Below, one piece after another: positions 11,446 to 23,052 of a stretch of DNA of 64,000 bases. The position numbers and the translations under genes were made by a program. The stretch lies in NCBI RefSeq assembly GCF_039555335.1, contig NC_092631.1, positions 16,735,805 through 16,799,804 on the forward strand, written 5' to 3'. Numbering within the stretch: position 1 is the first letter of the stretch; every line of letters starts with the position of its first letter. The DNA is from Amphiura filiformis. Its lineage: Eukaryota; Echinodermata; Ophiuroidea; Amphilepidida; Amphiuridae. The notes under the pieces are model-generated. The model was not told the origin of the DNA and did not search any database. It was given only the letters and a program-made list of their open reading frames with translations.

Positions 11446-12341
11446 CCATTCCAGAAAAATACAGAACTAATTTTTGGGAATTGAAAAAATATCATCCGGT
11501 TTTGCCAAATGAAACATAGCTAAATCCTAATCCTTTAGGTCAGGCCTTCTAAACTGGCGGCGCGCGCGCCACTTGTGGCGCTTGGAGTTAGCCGAAGTGG
11601 CGCATGAAGTGACGCACGGTAAATTTACTAGTTTTTTCCTCATAAATTGTTTACAAAAAAGGGGTGAAAATACCACATCTGAGCCTTTATATAGCCTTAA
11701 AATCTCAGAGCTTCCGGGGGCGCTGCCCCCTGGACCCCCGCGGCTGGGGCTTTCACACTGGAACCCTACAGTGGCCATAAGACGCGGGCCTCCTGGACCC
11801 CATCCGCTATATGCGTTCGATCGCACACACGCTCCCTCACAAAATACTCCCTAAACATGTTGGCACTTCATTATCACTAAAATTTCCCAGTTGGCACTTC
11901 AAATAAGCTAGTTGACATGGTTGAGAAGGCCTGCTTTAGGTAGTCCTAACTGGCAATAAAATTCAAATTTTTATGTTTTTTCAATTTGAGGTAAAACGGT
12001 CCAAAAACAATGTTTTCTTACAATTGCAGTGACAAAGTTGTAATTTTAATATTATATGTTATTTTTGCTAATTGGTTTTGAAAAAGATTGGAAAATGTGT
12101 TTTCCAAAATTTAGAATGCATAACTTGAAATTATTCTTTGTTTAAGCCCTTGGGCCTGATTGTCATAGAATAAGGTAAAAAATAACACCCTAAAAATGCA
12201 TGTTTTTGGCCCTTATTTCCAAAAATTGACCAATATTAAAATTTGACTTTTATTGCAGATAGAACTCCTAAAGGATTACGTTATGTTTCATTTGGCAAAT
12301 TTTTAATCCAAAAAAAATAGTTCTGCATTTTTCTGGAATGG
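11446..12341. mobile_element. Inverted-repeat element with CCATTCCAGAAAAAT ends
   Basis: Left arm 11446-11540 (CCATTCCAGAAAAATACAGA ... CCAAATGAAACATAGC) is mirrored by 12268-12341. It sits inside the duplicated exon-1 block and is itself interrupted by the hAT-like element at 11541-11933. No coding frame was recognised. Confidence 0.65.
11541..11933. mobile_element. hAT-like non-autonomous element with 8-bp TSD
   Basis: The 393-bp element starts CAGGCCTTCTAAAC and ends TTGAGAAGGCCTG, a short hAT-type TIR. The octamer CTTTAGGT occurs directly before (11533-11540) and directly after (11934-11941). An 8-bp duplication with CA...TG ends is the hAT signature. The interior is GC-rich with a CCGGGGGCGCTGCCCCC hairpin. 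The overlapping ~95-codon frames on both strands have no known domain. Confidence 0.85.
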
Positions 12342-12890
12342 GAAGTAGATGACGCCTTTCAAAAGACAAAACAAAACAGCCTATAAAATGAAACTTTACA
12401 CTTTTATTTCATGTAGGGTTTTTTATATTCATTTTCTGAATCCTTATGAATAATAGTAATAAGTACATTATTATGCCCATTCCGATGGTATTAAGAAACC
12501 TTTGGTCTTAATTTTCTGAATTCTGTGATAAAGCTATTACCAGTCATGGAACTAGATGACGCCTTTAAGCTTATTGGCAGCAGAGGACCCTTGAAAGTTG
12601 GCTGGTATCATATTTTGCTTTCTGCATTACTGGCCTTTTACTGCAGCTGGTTACCTGGTTTTCAACTGATGGGCATGATCTTCATTGGCCATGTTCCAAA
12701 GATGTACCAATGTACTTCACCTGATGGATTTTTGACTAACGAAACTACTCCAGTATTAGATGACACAACGGAATTGGACAAATGTCATATGTACGAAGTG
12801 CATGATGGAATTCTTACACAAAATACGACAGATTGCCTATATGGGTGGGATTATGAAAGGATCATTGGAGAAACCAGTATAGTTACAGAT

Positions 12891-13535
12891 GTAAGTATGC
12901 TTATTCTCAGGCACGTACGCAGGATTTTGTTTGGGGGGGTGCTGATTTTGAAAAAGTGGACCTTTTTCCCAAGGGGAGGGGGCGATTTTGTGAAAAGTGG
13001 ACTTTCTTTCCAACATTTGGAAATTTTTTGACGAAAAACCTGTAAAAAACCTGACACAAGTCGTCATTTGGCCACTGGCCATAATGCATGTTGATTGTAC
13101 AATACGTCATGTCACAGATATCGTCTGCCCTTGAGTGTACATAGAGCTTAGGTAACGTATTTAGATGTTAACATAAAAAAAATGCAGTATGGAATATAAG
13201 CAAATGGTGAATACGTTACAAATCTCGCAAACAATTTGTCGTGTTTTACCAACGTTTTAGCTGAAGTGAGGGCGCTAATAACCCATTCAGCCATTATCTG
13301 AATAAAAGCTTTCTATATTGCATGTCATCTCTTACCGATTAGCATTTGACAACTATTATAATTGCCTCAGGCGAAACGAATGGAATGGAAAGGAAGCTGG
13401 ACTAAACAAGGTCATCTGATTGCACATCTGGGTCACACTGTCAATATTTTGTTATATGTTATACATTTATTTAGTTTTGATGATATGGGTAAATCACTCT
13501 GTATATCTTCCATTTCAATATTTTTCGTCACGTAG
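12891..13535 (+). other. SLC22 copy 1 intron 1
   Basis: The first part (12910-13080) is an insertion absent from copy 2, with G-tract and AAAGTGGAC repeats. From about 13144 to the exon the intron is nearly identical to copy 2, much more so than most coding exons. No gene is inside. Confidence 0.6.
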
Positions 13536-14003
13536 TTCAACCTCGTATGTGGTGACACTATTTACGCCAAGCTTGCCCAGTCCGTGTTTATGTTCGGAGT
13601 TCTTGCCGGTACTGTAACGTCTGGACAAATAGCTGATTTATTTGGAAGAAAGATTGTACTCCATGTCGGCTTAGTTTTGAAAGCCGTAAGTGGCGTCATC
13701 ATGGCGTTACTTTGGGACTATAATGCATTGGTAGTCGCATGGTTTTTCGTTGGAGTTTTCAATCAGGTAAACTCGGATTTTCTCTGAAACGACATTTTTT
13801 AACAAATGATTATCTTAATTAGGGTTTGCACACTAACATGGTAACATTTCCTTGCTACTCGAGAAAAACGAAAAGAAATTCTTGGTATTTTAATTTTTCT
13901 TACATGTCATTTTTGTTATAGTTCTGAATATGTGTGAATATTATGCTTTTAGTTCAAATATAATCATATTGCCGTTATTACTAACACTTTTACTGGGTTT
14001 TGC

Positions 14004-14133
14004 TAGCCTGAATCCTTCTGGCCTCTAATGGCGGCGCCTTTTTTTAACCCACAATCCTTCACGTTGCCTTATTCACCAACAGCACAACCCGATGACCGTG
14101 CGTAGTTGTTGAAAGACTGAAGGATCCAGTCTA
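14004..14133. mobile_element. 130-bp Mutator-like MITE with 9-bp TSD
   Basis: The ends TAGCCTGAATCCTTC and GAAGGATCCAGTCTA are imperfect inverted repeats. GGGTTTTGC flanks both sides (13995-14003 and 14134-14142). Copy 2 of the duplication has the uninterrupted site GGGTTTTGTTGTTATCG near 33636. A 9-bp duplication suggests a MULE-type element. Confidence 0.7.
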
Positions 14134-14393
14134 GGGTTTTGCTGTTATCGAGTTACAAAATGGGAGATTTTGAACGATAAAATTCACAATAGAAAGCCTT
14201 CGTTTTGACAATAACGTCATGATAATATATAATGCGTAGTAGACTAATTCTTAAACTACTGACATATGCGTTTCTTGAATTTCTGTGAAACTTCTTTAGC
14301 TAACTTCAAAAATATCGCGCGGCGCGGCGAGTGTGACCATAGACAGTCTATGGTGTGACTGACTGACTGGTTTAAGGGCCATACCCAGCAAAC

Positions 14394-15764
14394 ACAAAAC
14401 GTTTTCGACATCATTCGCAAAAGGTTATAAAAGGTTGTCAAAAAACGTTTAAATGTCGGGTTATATAAAGGGTACATTAATGGTATAAAACGTTTTCATA
14501 ACATTAAATAACATTTGTTGGTAATCTACTGCACAGCAAACACAAATGTTTTACAGAAAACATTTAAATGTCGGGTTATATAAAGGGTATAAATACGTTT
14601 CAATAACTTTCCAAAAACATTTTTGAAAACTTGGTACAAATCATTCTAAACAGAATGTTATTTTGGGGTTGAAAAAATATTTTGCAAAAAATGTTTGCCC
14701 AAAATATTTACAATAACGTTTTTAAAATGTTTTCATGACCTTTATATAACCCAACATTTAAAATGTTATTAAAACATTTTGTAAAAAACATTTTCAGAAC
14801 ATTTCTGTGTTGGCTGGGTGCAAATATTTTAACATGTTATTTAAATGTTGACAAAATATTTGGCCAAAAATGTTTGCAAAAATAGTTTACAATGACATTT
14901 CGAAAACATTTAAAAATATTGTTGTAGTGTGTTTTCATACAAAACGTTTTAAAACGTTATCATGACCTTTATATAACCCGACATTTTAATGTTATTAAAA
15001 CGTTTTTACCTAAACCAAAAGCCAAAATATAACTTATTTAAAATGTTTTTAAAACGTTTTTGTGTTTGCTGGGCCCAGCAAACACAAAACGTTTTCGACA
15101 TCATTCGCAAAAGGTTATAAAAGGTTGTCAAAAAACGTTTAAATGTCGGGTTATATAAAGGGTACATTATTGGTATAAAACGTTTTCATAACATTAAATA
15201 ACATTTGTTGGTAATCTACTGCACAGCAAACACAAATGTTTTACAGAAAACATTTAAATGTCGGGTTATATAAAGGGTATAAATACGTTTCAATAACTTT
15301 CCAAAAACATTTTTGAAAACTTGGTACAAATCATTCTGAACAGAATGTTATTTTGGGGTTGAAAAATATTTTGCAAAAAATGTTTGCCCAAAATATTTAC
15401 AATAACGTTTTTAAAATGTTTTCATGACCTTTATATAACCCAACATTTAATATGTTATTAAAACATTTTGTAAAAAACATTTTCAGAACATTTCTGTGTT
15501 GGCTCGGTGCAAATATTTTAACATGTTATTTAAATGTTGACAAAATATTTGGCCAAAAATGTTTGCAAAAATAGTTTACAATGACATTTCGAAAACATTT
15601 AAAAAATATTGTTGTAGTGTATTTTCATACAAAACGTTTTAAAACGATTTCATGACCTTTATATAACCCGACATTTTAATGTTATTAAAACGTTTTTACC
15701 TAAACCAAATCCCAAAATATGACTTAATTTAAAATGTTTTAAAAACGTTTTTGTGTTTGCTGGG
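14394..15764. mobile_element. Head-to-tail dimer of the CCCAGCAAACAC element
   Basis: Two copies, 14394-15073 and 15074-15764, each start CCCAGCAAACACAAAACG and end CGTTTTTGTGTTTGCTGGG, joined directly as GGGCCC. The outer flanks are TA on both sides. Copy 2 shows the empty site GGGCCATACAGACTC near 34255-34269, so the dimer went in as one event with a TA duplication. Internal TATATAACCCGACATTTAAA motifs occur on both strands. No protein is encoded. Confidence 0.88.
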
Positions 15765-17837
15765 TACAGACTCGGAATATTCGACATAGAATATTCGTTC
15801 AACACGTATTTGTTATTCAATCTATTTCAATTCATTTTTTTATCTCATAACGTCGAATATAGTATCGATTTTACCTCATTAGAAGTTTAACATTACTGGA
15901 AATAGATTAGGAATAGATTGAATAACCAAGACATGTTGCAACGAATATTCTACATCCACTAAATAGTAGCGGGCTAATTAATATGGGTGCCGGTCGAAAT
16001 GTTGAAAAACCTATAGCGACGGAAGGACGCAAGTAACGTGGACCAAAAACTTCTTAACATTTTATGGATATATTTAATATGACAGGCAATTCAAATATCG
16101 TCGTTTGTGATGATAATGGAGATATTCCCGCCAGAAATTCGTACCATCAGCACACCTTTAACATCGCTGATCTGGGGTCTTGCTGTTTCATCTGTAGTAC
16201 TGATTGCGTTATTATTTCCCAATTGGAGACATTTCCAGATATTTATATCGGTTATCGGTATGATCGGAGTTCCGTTATGGTGGTAAGTTTTTCGATATAT
16301 CGTAAGAATTCGTTGCCACAAAACTATAATGAACGAGGCAAGGTCTACATCTAGAAGTTATATAGCTGTAAAATCTTGAAGAATGTTACCATAGGCTATA
16401 TTTTATAACCATGTGTACTTTTGAAGGTATACTAATCTTTGGGAAGGGTTCTTTAGATATTTATAGTGTCAATCAATGAACAAAAGGAAACCGACTTCGC
16501 CATGTTTGAGGGCAAATAGCGTTTGTGCTGGCGACGCGTTCGTTAGAACACCGGCGACCCCCGCGTTGCTGTTAGCACCCATTAGCACCCGCGGGTTTTA
16601 TTTTCAGGCTCTCTAGCGTGCACATTTGGCTGGTCCGTTTTTTACAGTGGGGACCTGCGCAAATGTATTCCGGGCTCTGGCCGAAAAACGCCGAAGGTAT
16701 AGGCTACTATTTGCCCTCTGTGATAGACAGCCAATATGGCGGATTTTCCATAGCGTTAAACAGAGGACAATTTTGAATCAGTTCTCTTTATGTATTATCT
16801 GTGCTTTTTCCAACAACAAAACAATGGACACGGTGAATGAGATTTATGATAAAAGTCAGCAGCCAAAATTAATAATTTTGCCAATATTTTCTTTCAGGAT
16901 AACACCAGAATCAACCAGGTGGCTTATAGCACGAAAGCGAATAACAGCAGCTGAAGAAACCTTGAAAAAGATGGCAAAATTTAATGGCATCTAAGTTTCA
17001 AATAATATCTTGTCCGATGATAAAGAGATACCACTGAACATGCTGAACAGAGAAACTATAGAAGTTAGCGTTGGACTTATAAGTGATGAGGCCACTGGAT
17101 GTGGCGGTGAAAATGAAGACAAAACTATGGAATTATCAAGGAGCTCACTTTTGAATGTGATCAAGACTCCTATTTTACTGCGGATCCTGCTCATAAATCT
17201 TTTCTGCTGGTAGGTAATCATGGTAACTACTCAACAAACATCTGTGCAATGAAAATTACCATACTTAAAGCCATATTGTAAGATAAGGCAATCCAAAGAA
17301 AGTCGCTATTTGATACCAGCGCATATGTCGCCAATGTGAGTCACTCCGGCGAACGTGACTCGGTTGGTTCTTTTGATATGTTATGACTGTCTCGCACGCC
17401 ATGTACGTACTGTGTTATGAACATCATGTACGCGTTTAACTAATATTTCCATCATAATAATTAAACTACAGCACCTAAACGTTTTGCAGGGTATGTTAGC
17501 TTACTAAAGTATATTAAAATCATGCAAAAACCAGAATTTTGAAAAATATTGCGGGCGTGCTCTTTTCAGCTGCACCTTTGTAGTGGTTTTAAATTGATTA
17601 TTTTCCTTTTATTCTGTTTTTAATTCTTTAATTGTTATTTTTGTATAATGTTTTTAATTTTCATAGGTTCACCAATGGTATTATATACTACGGTTTATCA
17701 CTAAATAGCATAACTTTGTCAGGAAACAAATACTTGAATGTATTCTTGACTTGCATGATTGAATTGCCGTCAGCAATAATAATGGTTTTAGCATTAATGT
17801 GGTAAGTTAATTCTTATTAGGCAAAAACAAAACTATA

Positions 17838-18844
17838 CAGGGTGTCCCAAAAACGAGGCCCCTCATTGCGCCCTCTTTTTCGCCTATTTCTGAAAGGTTG
17901 ATCAAATATATTTTGGTATGTAGAGAAACCTTTAATTATTTGCTTTAATAAACCAAAACAATTATTTCAATCGGCTCACAACTTTTGAAGATATGCCATT
18001 TTAAAGACAAGTGCCCGTTTTTCACTCTGTCCACGGATAGCAAACAGAGTGGTTGGGATGGGTCATGCTGTGGAGTGGCCTGCAAGATCACCAGACCTCA
18101 CACCACTTGATTTCTTCATTTGTGGCAAAATCCAAGATCTTTGCAAACGTATTACTGCTATATTCGCACGTATCCGGCGCACAAGGATGGTACGCAACGC
18201 AATTGATGCAATGAAGACTAGGGACCTGTATTCGTCAAGGAGGCAAAAAGGTAGAGGGAAGAGCAGCACAGTAAACTAACTTCAAGAAGAACCAAAGACA
18301 AACTAAACAGCCCTTTTCAGGGCTACTTTCATTCCAAAAAGAGAAATGGCTTATGTTGTCAATAAAAACAAAGAATGAAACAAAGTAAGAAACATAATAA
18401 AACAAAAAGGCATAAAATAACCGATAAAAACACAAGTAATTGCAAGTATAGCAAAAGAAGTCCCATCCCACATCAATTTCGCCCAAATTAATGACACTTA
18501 ATAAAATCCATAACCCATAAGCCCACCAGTAAAGCCCATTCCCTAAAATAAAGTTGTTATTTTATCAAGTTATCATCGAGGAATGTTTTATATTCATGCA
18601 TGGTATATGCACTTTTCAATCTTTGAAGTAGCCAAACCTCCTACGTGGACAGAGTGAAAAACGGATACATTTCTTTAAAAAGGCATATCTTCAAAAGTTA
18701 TGAGCCGATTGAAATAATTGTTTCGGTTTATTAAAGCTAACGGGTAAAGGCTTCTTTACATACCAACATATGCTTGATCAACTAGTCTAAAATAGGAGAA
18801 AAAGAGGGCGCAATGAGGGGTCTCCTTTTTTTTGGGACACCCTG
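17838..18844 (+). mobile_element. Mariner-type element, decayed transposase
   Basis: The ends CAGGGTGTCCCAAAAACGAG and its imperfect mirror (TTTGGGACACCCTG) are flanked by TA (17836-17837, 18845-18846). The long arms pair through GAGGGCGCAATGAGGGG. Around 18070-18123 the plus strand encodes VEWPARSPDLTPLDFF, which carries the last catalytic Asp region of Tc1/mariner DDD transposases. The rest of the enzyme is lost. It lies in intron 5 of SLC22 copy 1. Confidence 0.8.
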
Positions 18845-18848
18845 TATT

Positions 18849-19506
18849 ACCGTAAAACTCGATAGTTAGCATGTGCTTACTATCGAGCGCTTTTAAAACA
18901 TGCAAACATGAAGAGCCCCATCCGCAAAAGTGTAAAGGGTTTTGAGCAAACCATCGCTACACAAAGTTATATAGGAACAAGTAAAGATACAAATGTGTGT
19001 CTCAACCCCATATTAGTTTAGTTGGTAAAGCGTTGCACAGTGTCATCGCTCCGAGGGACACGACTAAGGCTACTGACAATAGCCTGGTAATTGACCTTTC
19101 TGTGTGTGAGTAAGCTTGTATACGCCATTGAGGTCAATGGTCATCGACTTTTATACTGCCTCCACGGGAGTAGTGAGTGCAGCTAGCCTACGCGCTGTAG
19201 TCGATACAGGACCAACGCAATATAAAATCAGAATTTTGGTCACTTTTTGAGTTCAAGACGCACGCTTCTTTCTCAATACTGTTTCTCAGATATTCATCAT
19301 TCTCTACCCCGGTATCCAAAGATGTATCGTCTGAATATCAAATCGTGCATAGCACATTCACGTGTATCGATCCCGGGTATTTATTTTAGTATCTCTGCTG
19401 TACCAAGTAATTATTAGCCAGGCGATGTCGGTGTGCGTCGGACGTTGGTACAATTTCATGTTTTCAAAAGCGTTCGATAGTAAGCACATAAGCTAGTTTT
19501 TACGGC
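18849..19506. mobile_element. Inverted-repeat element with CCGTAAAAC ends
   Basis: The left arm (CCGTAAAACTCGATAGTTAG, GTGCTTACTATCGA, GCGCTTTTAAAACATG) is mirrored at 19454-19506. It starts four bases after the mariner-type element. Inside, 19018-19035 (TTAGTTGGTAAAGCG) looks like a tRNA A-box/D-arm remnant but no matching B-box follows. Confidence 0.65.
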
Positions 19507-19850
19507 ATGTGTAAGAGCAGCCGTGTGTGTTCATTTTGCATTAATACTTTGCCAATTCCACTAAGCTTTGAAAGTTTGAAATCATCTCATTCAATGGAGA
19601 GGGGTACATTCCGCATTAGATTTTTTTAATTGCCTTATTATATTTCGTAAGATCTTCAAGATGAAATAGATATAGAATAAATGATTGTCCTATTTATGGT
19701 ATTCCGCAGTAGTCTTCTGGGTCGACTTTCTTACGTAGCATCTTCATTTAGATATATACAGTAAGCCAAATAAATATGTTACCATTTATGTTTACCCCTG
19801 TATATCCTAAACAAATATGTCAAAATAAAAACCAGCCAATACATGTACTC

Positions 19851-20172
19851 TCTAGCTTTGATTTAAGACCTTATTTGTTGAAATTGGTTGAGAATTAAAG
19901 AAACGGTGATCTAAAACATAAGGAAGAAACGAAATCAAAAGTTGCACTTTTGTGTACTAATCAGTGAAAGCTAGACGCTAGTTTTATGAGCTAATCATTG
20001 GAAGCACGGCGTTAGTTCTATTGTTCTCAAAGAGTGACACGCTTCAATAGGGCATGCAATGGAACAAATTGCAGCTTTTGAATTTGCATCTCCCTTTTTT
20101 TGGATCGTCGTGTCTTTATTTCTTAAACAATTTCAACGAGAATGAGGTCTTTAATTCGAGCTAAAATATGCA
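19851..20172. mobile_element. Old palindromic MITE
   Basis: The left arm AGCTTTGATTTAAGACCTTA ... GAAATTGGTTGAGAA is mirrored by GAATGAGGTCTTTAATTCGA ... at 20090-20168, with many mismatches. No open frame. Confidence 0.5.
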
Positions 20173-21419
20173 GTTATGATTGGCTACTAGTTCCAATCTG
20201 GTCATCTTAAGAAGATACAAGTATAACAAATATATTATCAGATTATGCAAATAGTTACCAAGTATATGATAAATGGTGCAATCTTTGTTTAAGATATACT
20301 TTGCTTACTTTGCTTACTGTAGTGTTTTATTTTCTTAATGAAAATCATTGTAATATTTAATATGCCTTAATGTTATAAGTCTAGCCATTTTAGTAATGTC
20401 TACACCTGACCAAAATGGAATGATCCAAATCTGTTGTGTTTGTCAGGTTAACAGAGCAATTTTGACCGTAATGTCATAAAGGCGCGGCGTGATTGGTTGC
20501 CGACTGATAGGACATCATACACAAACTATAGGCCAATATTTTTTTTCATTCGGTCTTGGATTATAGAAGGATACTTATGCCGATTCAAGTCATAGAGATG
20601 GTACCGGTACCACTTTGAAATCGTGACCTTTTTTTCACTAGTCCTTCACGAATTGTAATGAGTAAAACTATTTTGAACTAATTGTTCGTGTTTTTCGTAC
20701 AAAGGATTGGTCGTCGCACGGCTCTTAGTGGTTCGTTCTTTGGTCTAGGAGTGTGCTGTGTTGTACTTGCTTGTCTGCCCCAAACATCTAGTAAGTTTCA
20801 AACCCAGCAGGTGTGTGCCACGACAATAACCCTCATCCTGGCCACTAATTTTTGCATACGAACAGTCAGTCACGTTCGACGGATTGGTTAGGATTGAGAT
20901 ATAAAAACAGCGATATTCTTTATATTAGAGAGTTTGCGAAATGAAGTTTGAAACCACAAACTTTAACGTTCAGAGGATTATAGAGGATTACGTATTCAAA
21001 ACCACTCTGTCATTAAAGCCGCTGGAAGTAGAAGTTAACGCGAGAATCTATAGTGTGCCGTAATATATGATGATAGTTTGCATATTTCCTCATAGACTAC
21101 ATAATTACCTCTTATGTATTATCTAGTTAATAGACAAATTATTGGAAATCTAATTTGGTTTGGGTAAAAAACATGCCACATGTTGCTGAAAATTACTGAA
21201 CGAATTACATTAAAATAAAGTTTTGTTCCAAACGTCACGCTTGGTATATAGTTTTGTGTGTGCTCATCACGTACACCAACCCAGTTTGCGAAACGAAGTT
21301 TTGTCATGCATGACTTCAACTTCAAGGGGATAAAAATGGCCTGGTTTTACTTCAGCAAGCAGTGTGCCATACTTCTGGAATTTTTTTAACATGCCATAGG
21401 TTGTGCCTGGTAATAGAGG

Positions 21420-21800
21420 GGGTAGGGAGGAGGGTTTTGGAAATAGACAGGGAGGTGCATTAACGGTAGCCAAGGGGGTGGGACAGCTCCCCATGGGACA
21501 TCTGGTCTTCCTTCTTGACCCTCCCCTGTTTGATGCTGGCCGCCGTGATATTTTACGCCTTTAGGCCTTTTTCTGCCATATTTTGCCCATTTTTGTAAAA
21601 TTGTTTTCCTTTTGACATGTTTGAGAATCGCCCTCCTAACAGAAAAACCCTGACAACGTCACTGGGGAGGGGGAAACAGGAGTGCGAGTGGGGTGTTATG
21701 GGAGGGAGTCAAGTTTGAGAGAGCGAGCACAGATAGAGGAGAAGGTAGGGGAGGGGAAACAGAAGGGGAAGGGGAGAGAGATTCAGAAGGAGGGAAAGAA
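21420..21800. repeat. G/A-rich low-complexity stretch
   Basis: Purine-rich runs (GGGGAGGGGAAACAG, GGAGAAGGTAGGGGAGG) lie in intron 6 of copy 1. There is a related purine-rich stretch at 39260-39475 in intron 6 of copy 2, although the two are not obviously collinear copies. Confidence 0.5.
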
Positions 21801-22440
21801 ATAACGAATACGTATTATGCGTAGTAAATTAGAATATGAAATTGACAAAGCTGACGAGCATTTATTAAAATCCCTTTAATTAATGTTTCTGTATTATTTG
21901 TTTACAGGTGCCATTGTAGGTATCTCAACACTGGGGAAATTCTGGGTGTCGTTTTCATTTAGTTTGACCTTTATATATTTGCCTGAAATTATGCCTACCC
22001 CTGTACGGTAAGATCCATAATTCCATCCTTCCCGCACCAACACAAATTCAAATTCCGATTTTAAATGTTGTTAGTATAGTTGGCAAGCACACAAAATATT
22101 TTACAACTAGGCTATAACTTGGCCACACCTGTGTTTTAAAGGTTTGCATTTAACCTTTTGAATTACATAAGGTTTTCCCGCCCAGATAAGAAAGCAAGCC
22201 ACAGAATAAAATAACATCATAAGAGAATGAGCTATCACCATGTCCGTTTTTAAGGCATTTTGGCAAGCTATTCTAAGATATTTATGACTGTTTCAATCGG
22301 GTTTTTTTTCCCAGGAATGTCAGCATGGGAGCTTGTGTGATGTTTGCGAGACTTGGAGGCATTATTGCACCATTTATCATATACTTGGTAACTATTTGCA
22401 TAATTGATTATATACTTGTTATACTTGTATCTCCTTTTCA

Positions 22441-22468
22441 ATAAATATTCAATAAATAAATAAATAGA

Positions 22469-22535
<67 letters not shown>

Positions 22536-22545
22536 ATATTCAATA
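22441..22545 (+). repeat. (AAAT)n microsatellite
   Basis: About 24 units of AAAT/AATA directly downstream of exon 8 of SLC22 copy 1. The opposite-strand frame of repeated YLFI residues is its translation and not a gene. Confidence 0.95.
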
Positions 22546-23052
22546 AATAAATATTCAATTCTGGTCATCTTAAAAGATGACCAGAATTGAATATTTATAA
22601 TGTAAATGTTTTTAAAAGTTTAAACTGATTTTCAGCAGAACAAATTACGCTGGCCTTGAATTTTCGACGTGTGGCAAACAGAAGAAGTCCTATGATGTTG
22701 TGATGAACTTGCCCTTTCGTTGACCATTGACGACTTTTTGTCGTGAATGAAGGCGTTGTATAAGGTTGACAATTCTAATCTTTGATCGCGATTAATTCGA
22801 CCAAAGGTCATCAATGGTGAACAAAAGGGAAAGTCCATCATAACATTCTAGGACTTCTTCTGATAAAGATATGTGTCACGCATCGAAAATTCAAGGTTAG
22901 TGGAATTTGTTGTACTGAAAGTCAGTTTAAACTTATAGAAATTGTTTATCACCAGCCCGAAGGAACTTACATTCGGCCGTAAATGTTATAAAGGCTTTGT
23001 AGTCCAAAATAATTGAAAATGGCTGAGTACCAATCATTTTGATACACCCTGT

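Noticed and set aside
16626-16994. Separate small gene ahead of SLC22 exon 4
   Set aside because: The open frame runs through intron 3 into exon 4; only the part from 16898 is conserved as protein, and it ends at the nonsense codon.
19010-19060. tRNA gene (TTAGTTGGTAAAGCG)
   Set aside because: Only a D-arm/A-box-like part; no T-arm or acceptor pairing follows.
22268-22558. Protein rich in YLFI repeats on the minus strand
   Set aside because: Translation of an (AAAT)n microsatellite.
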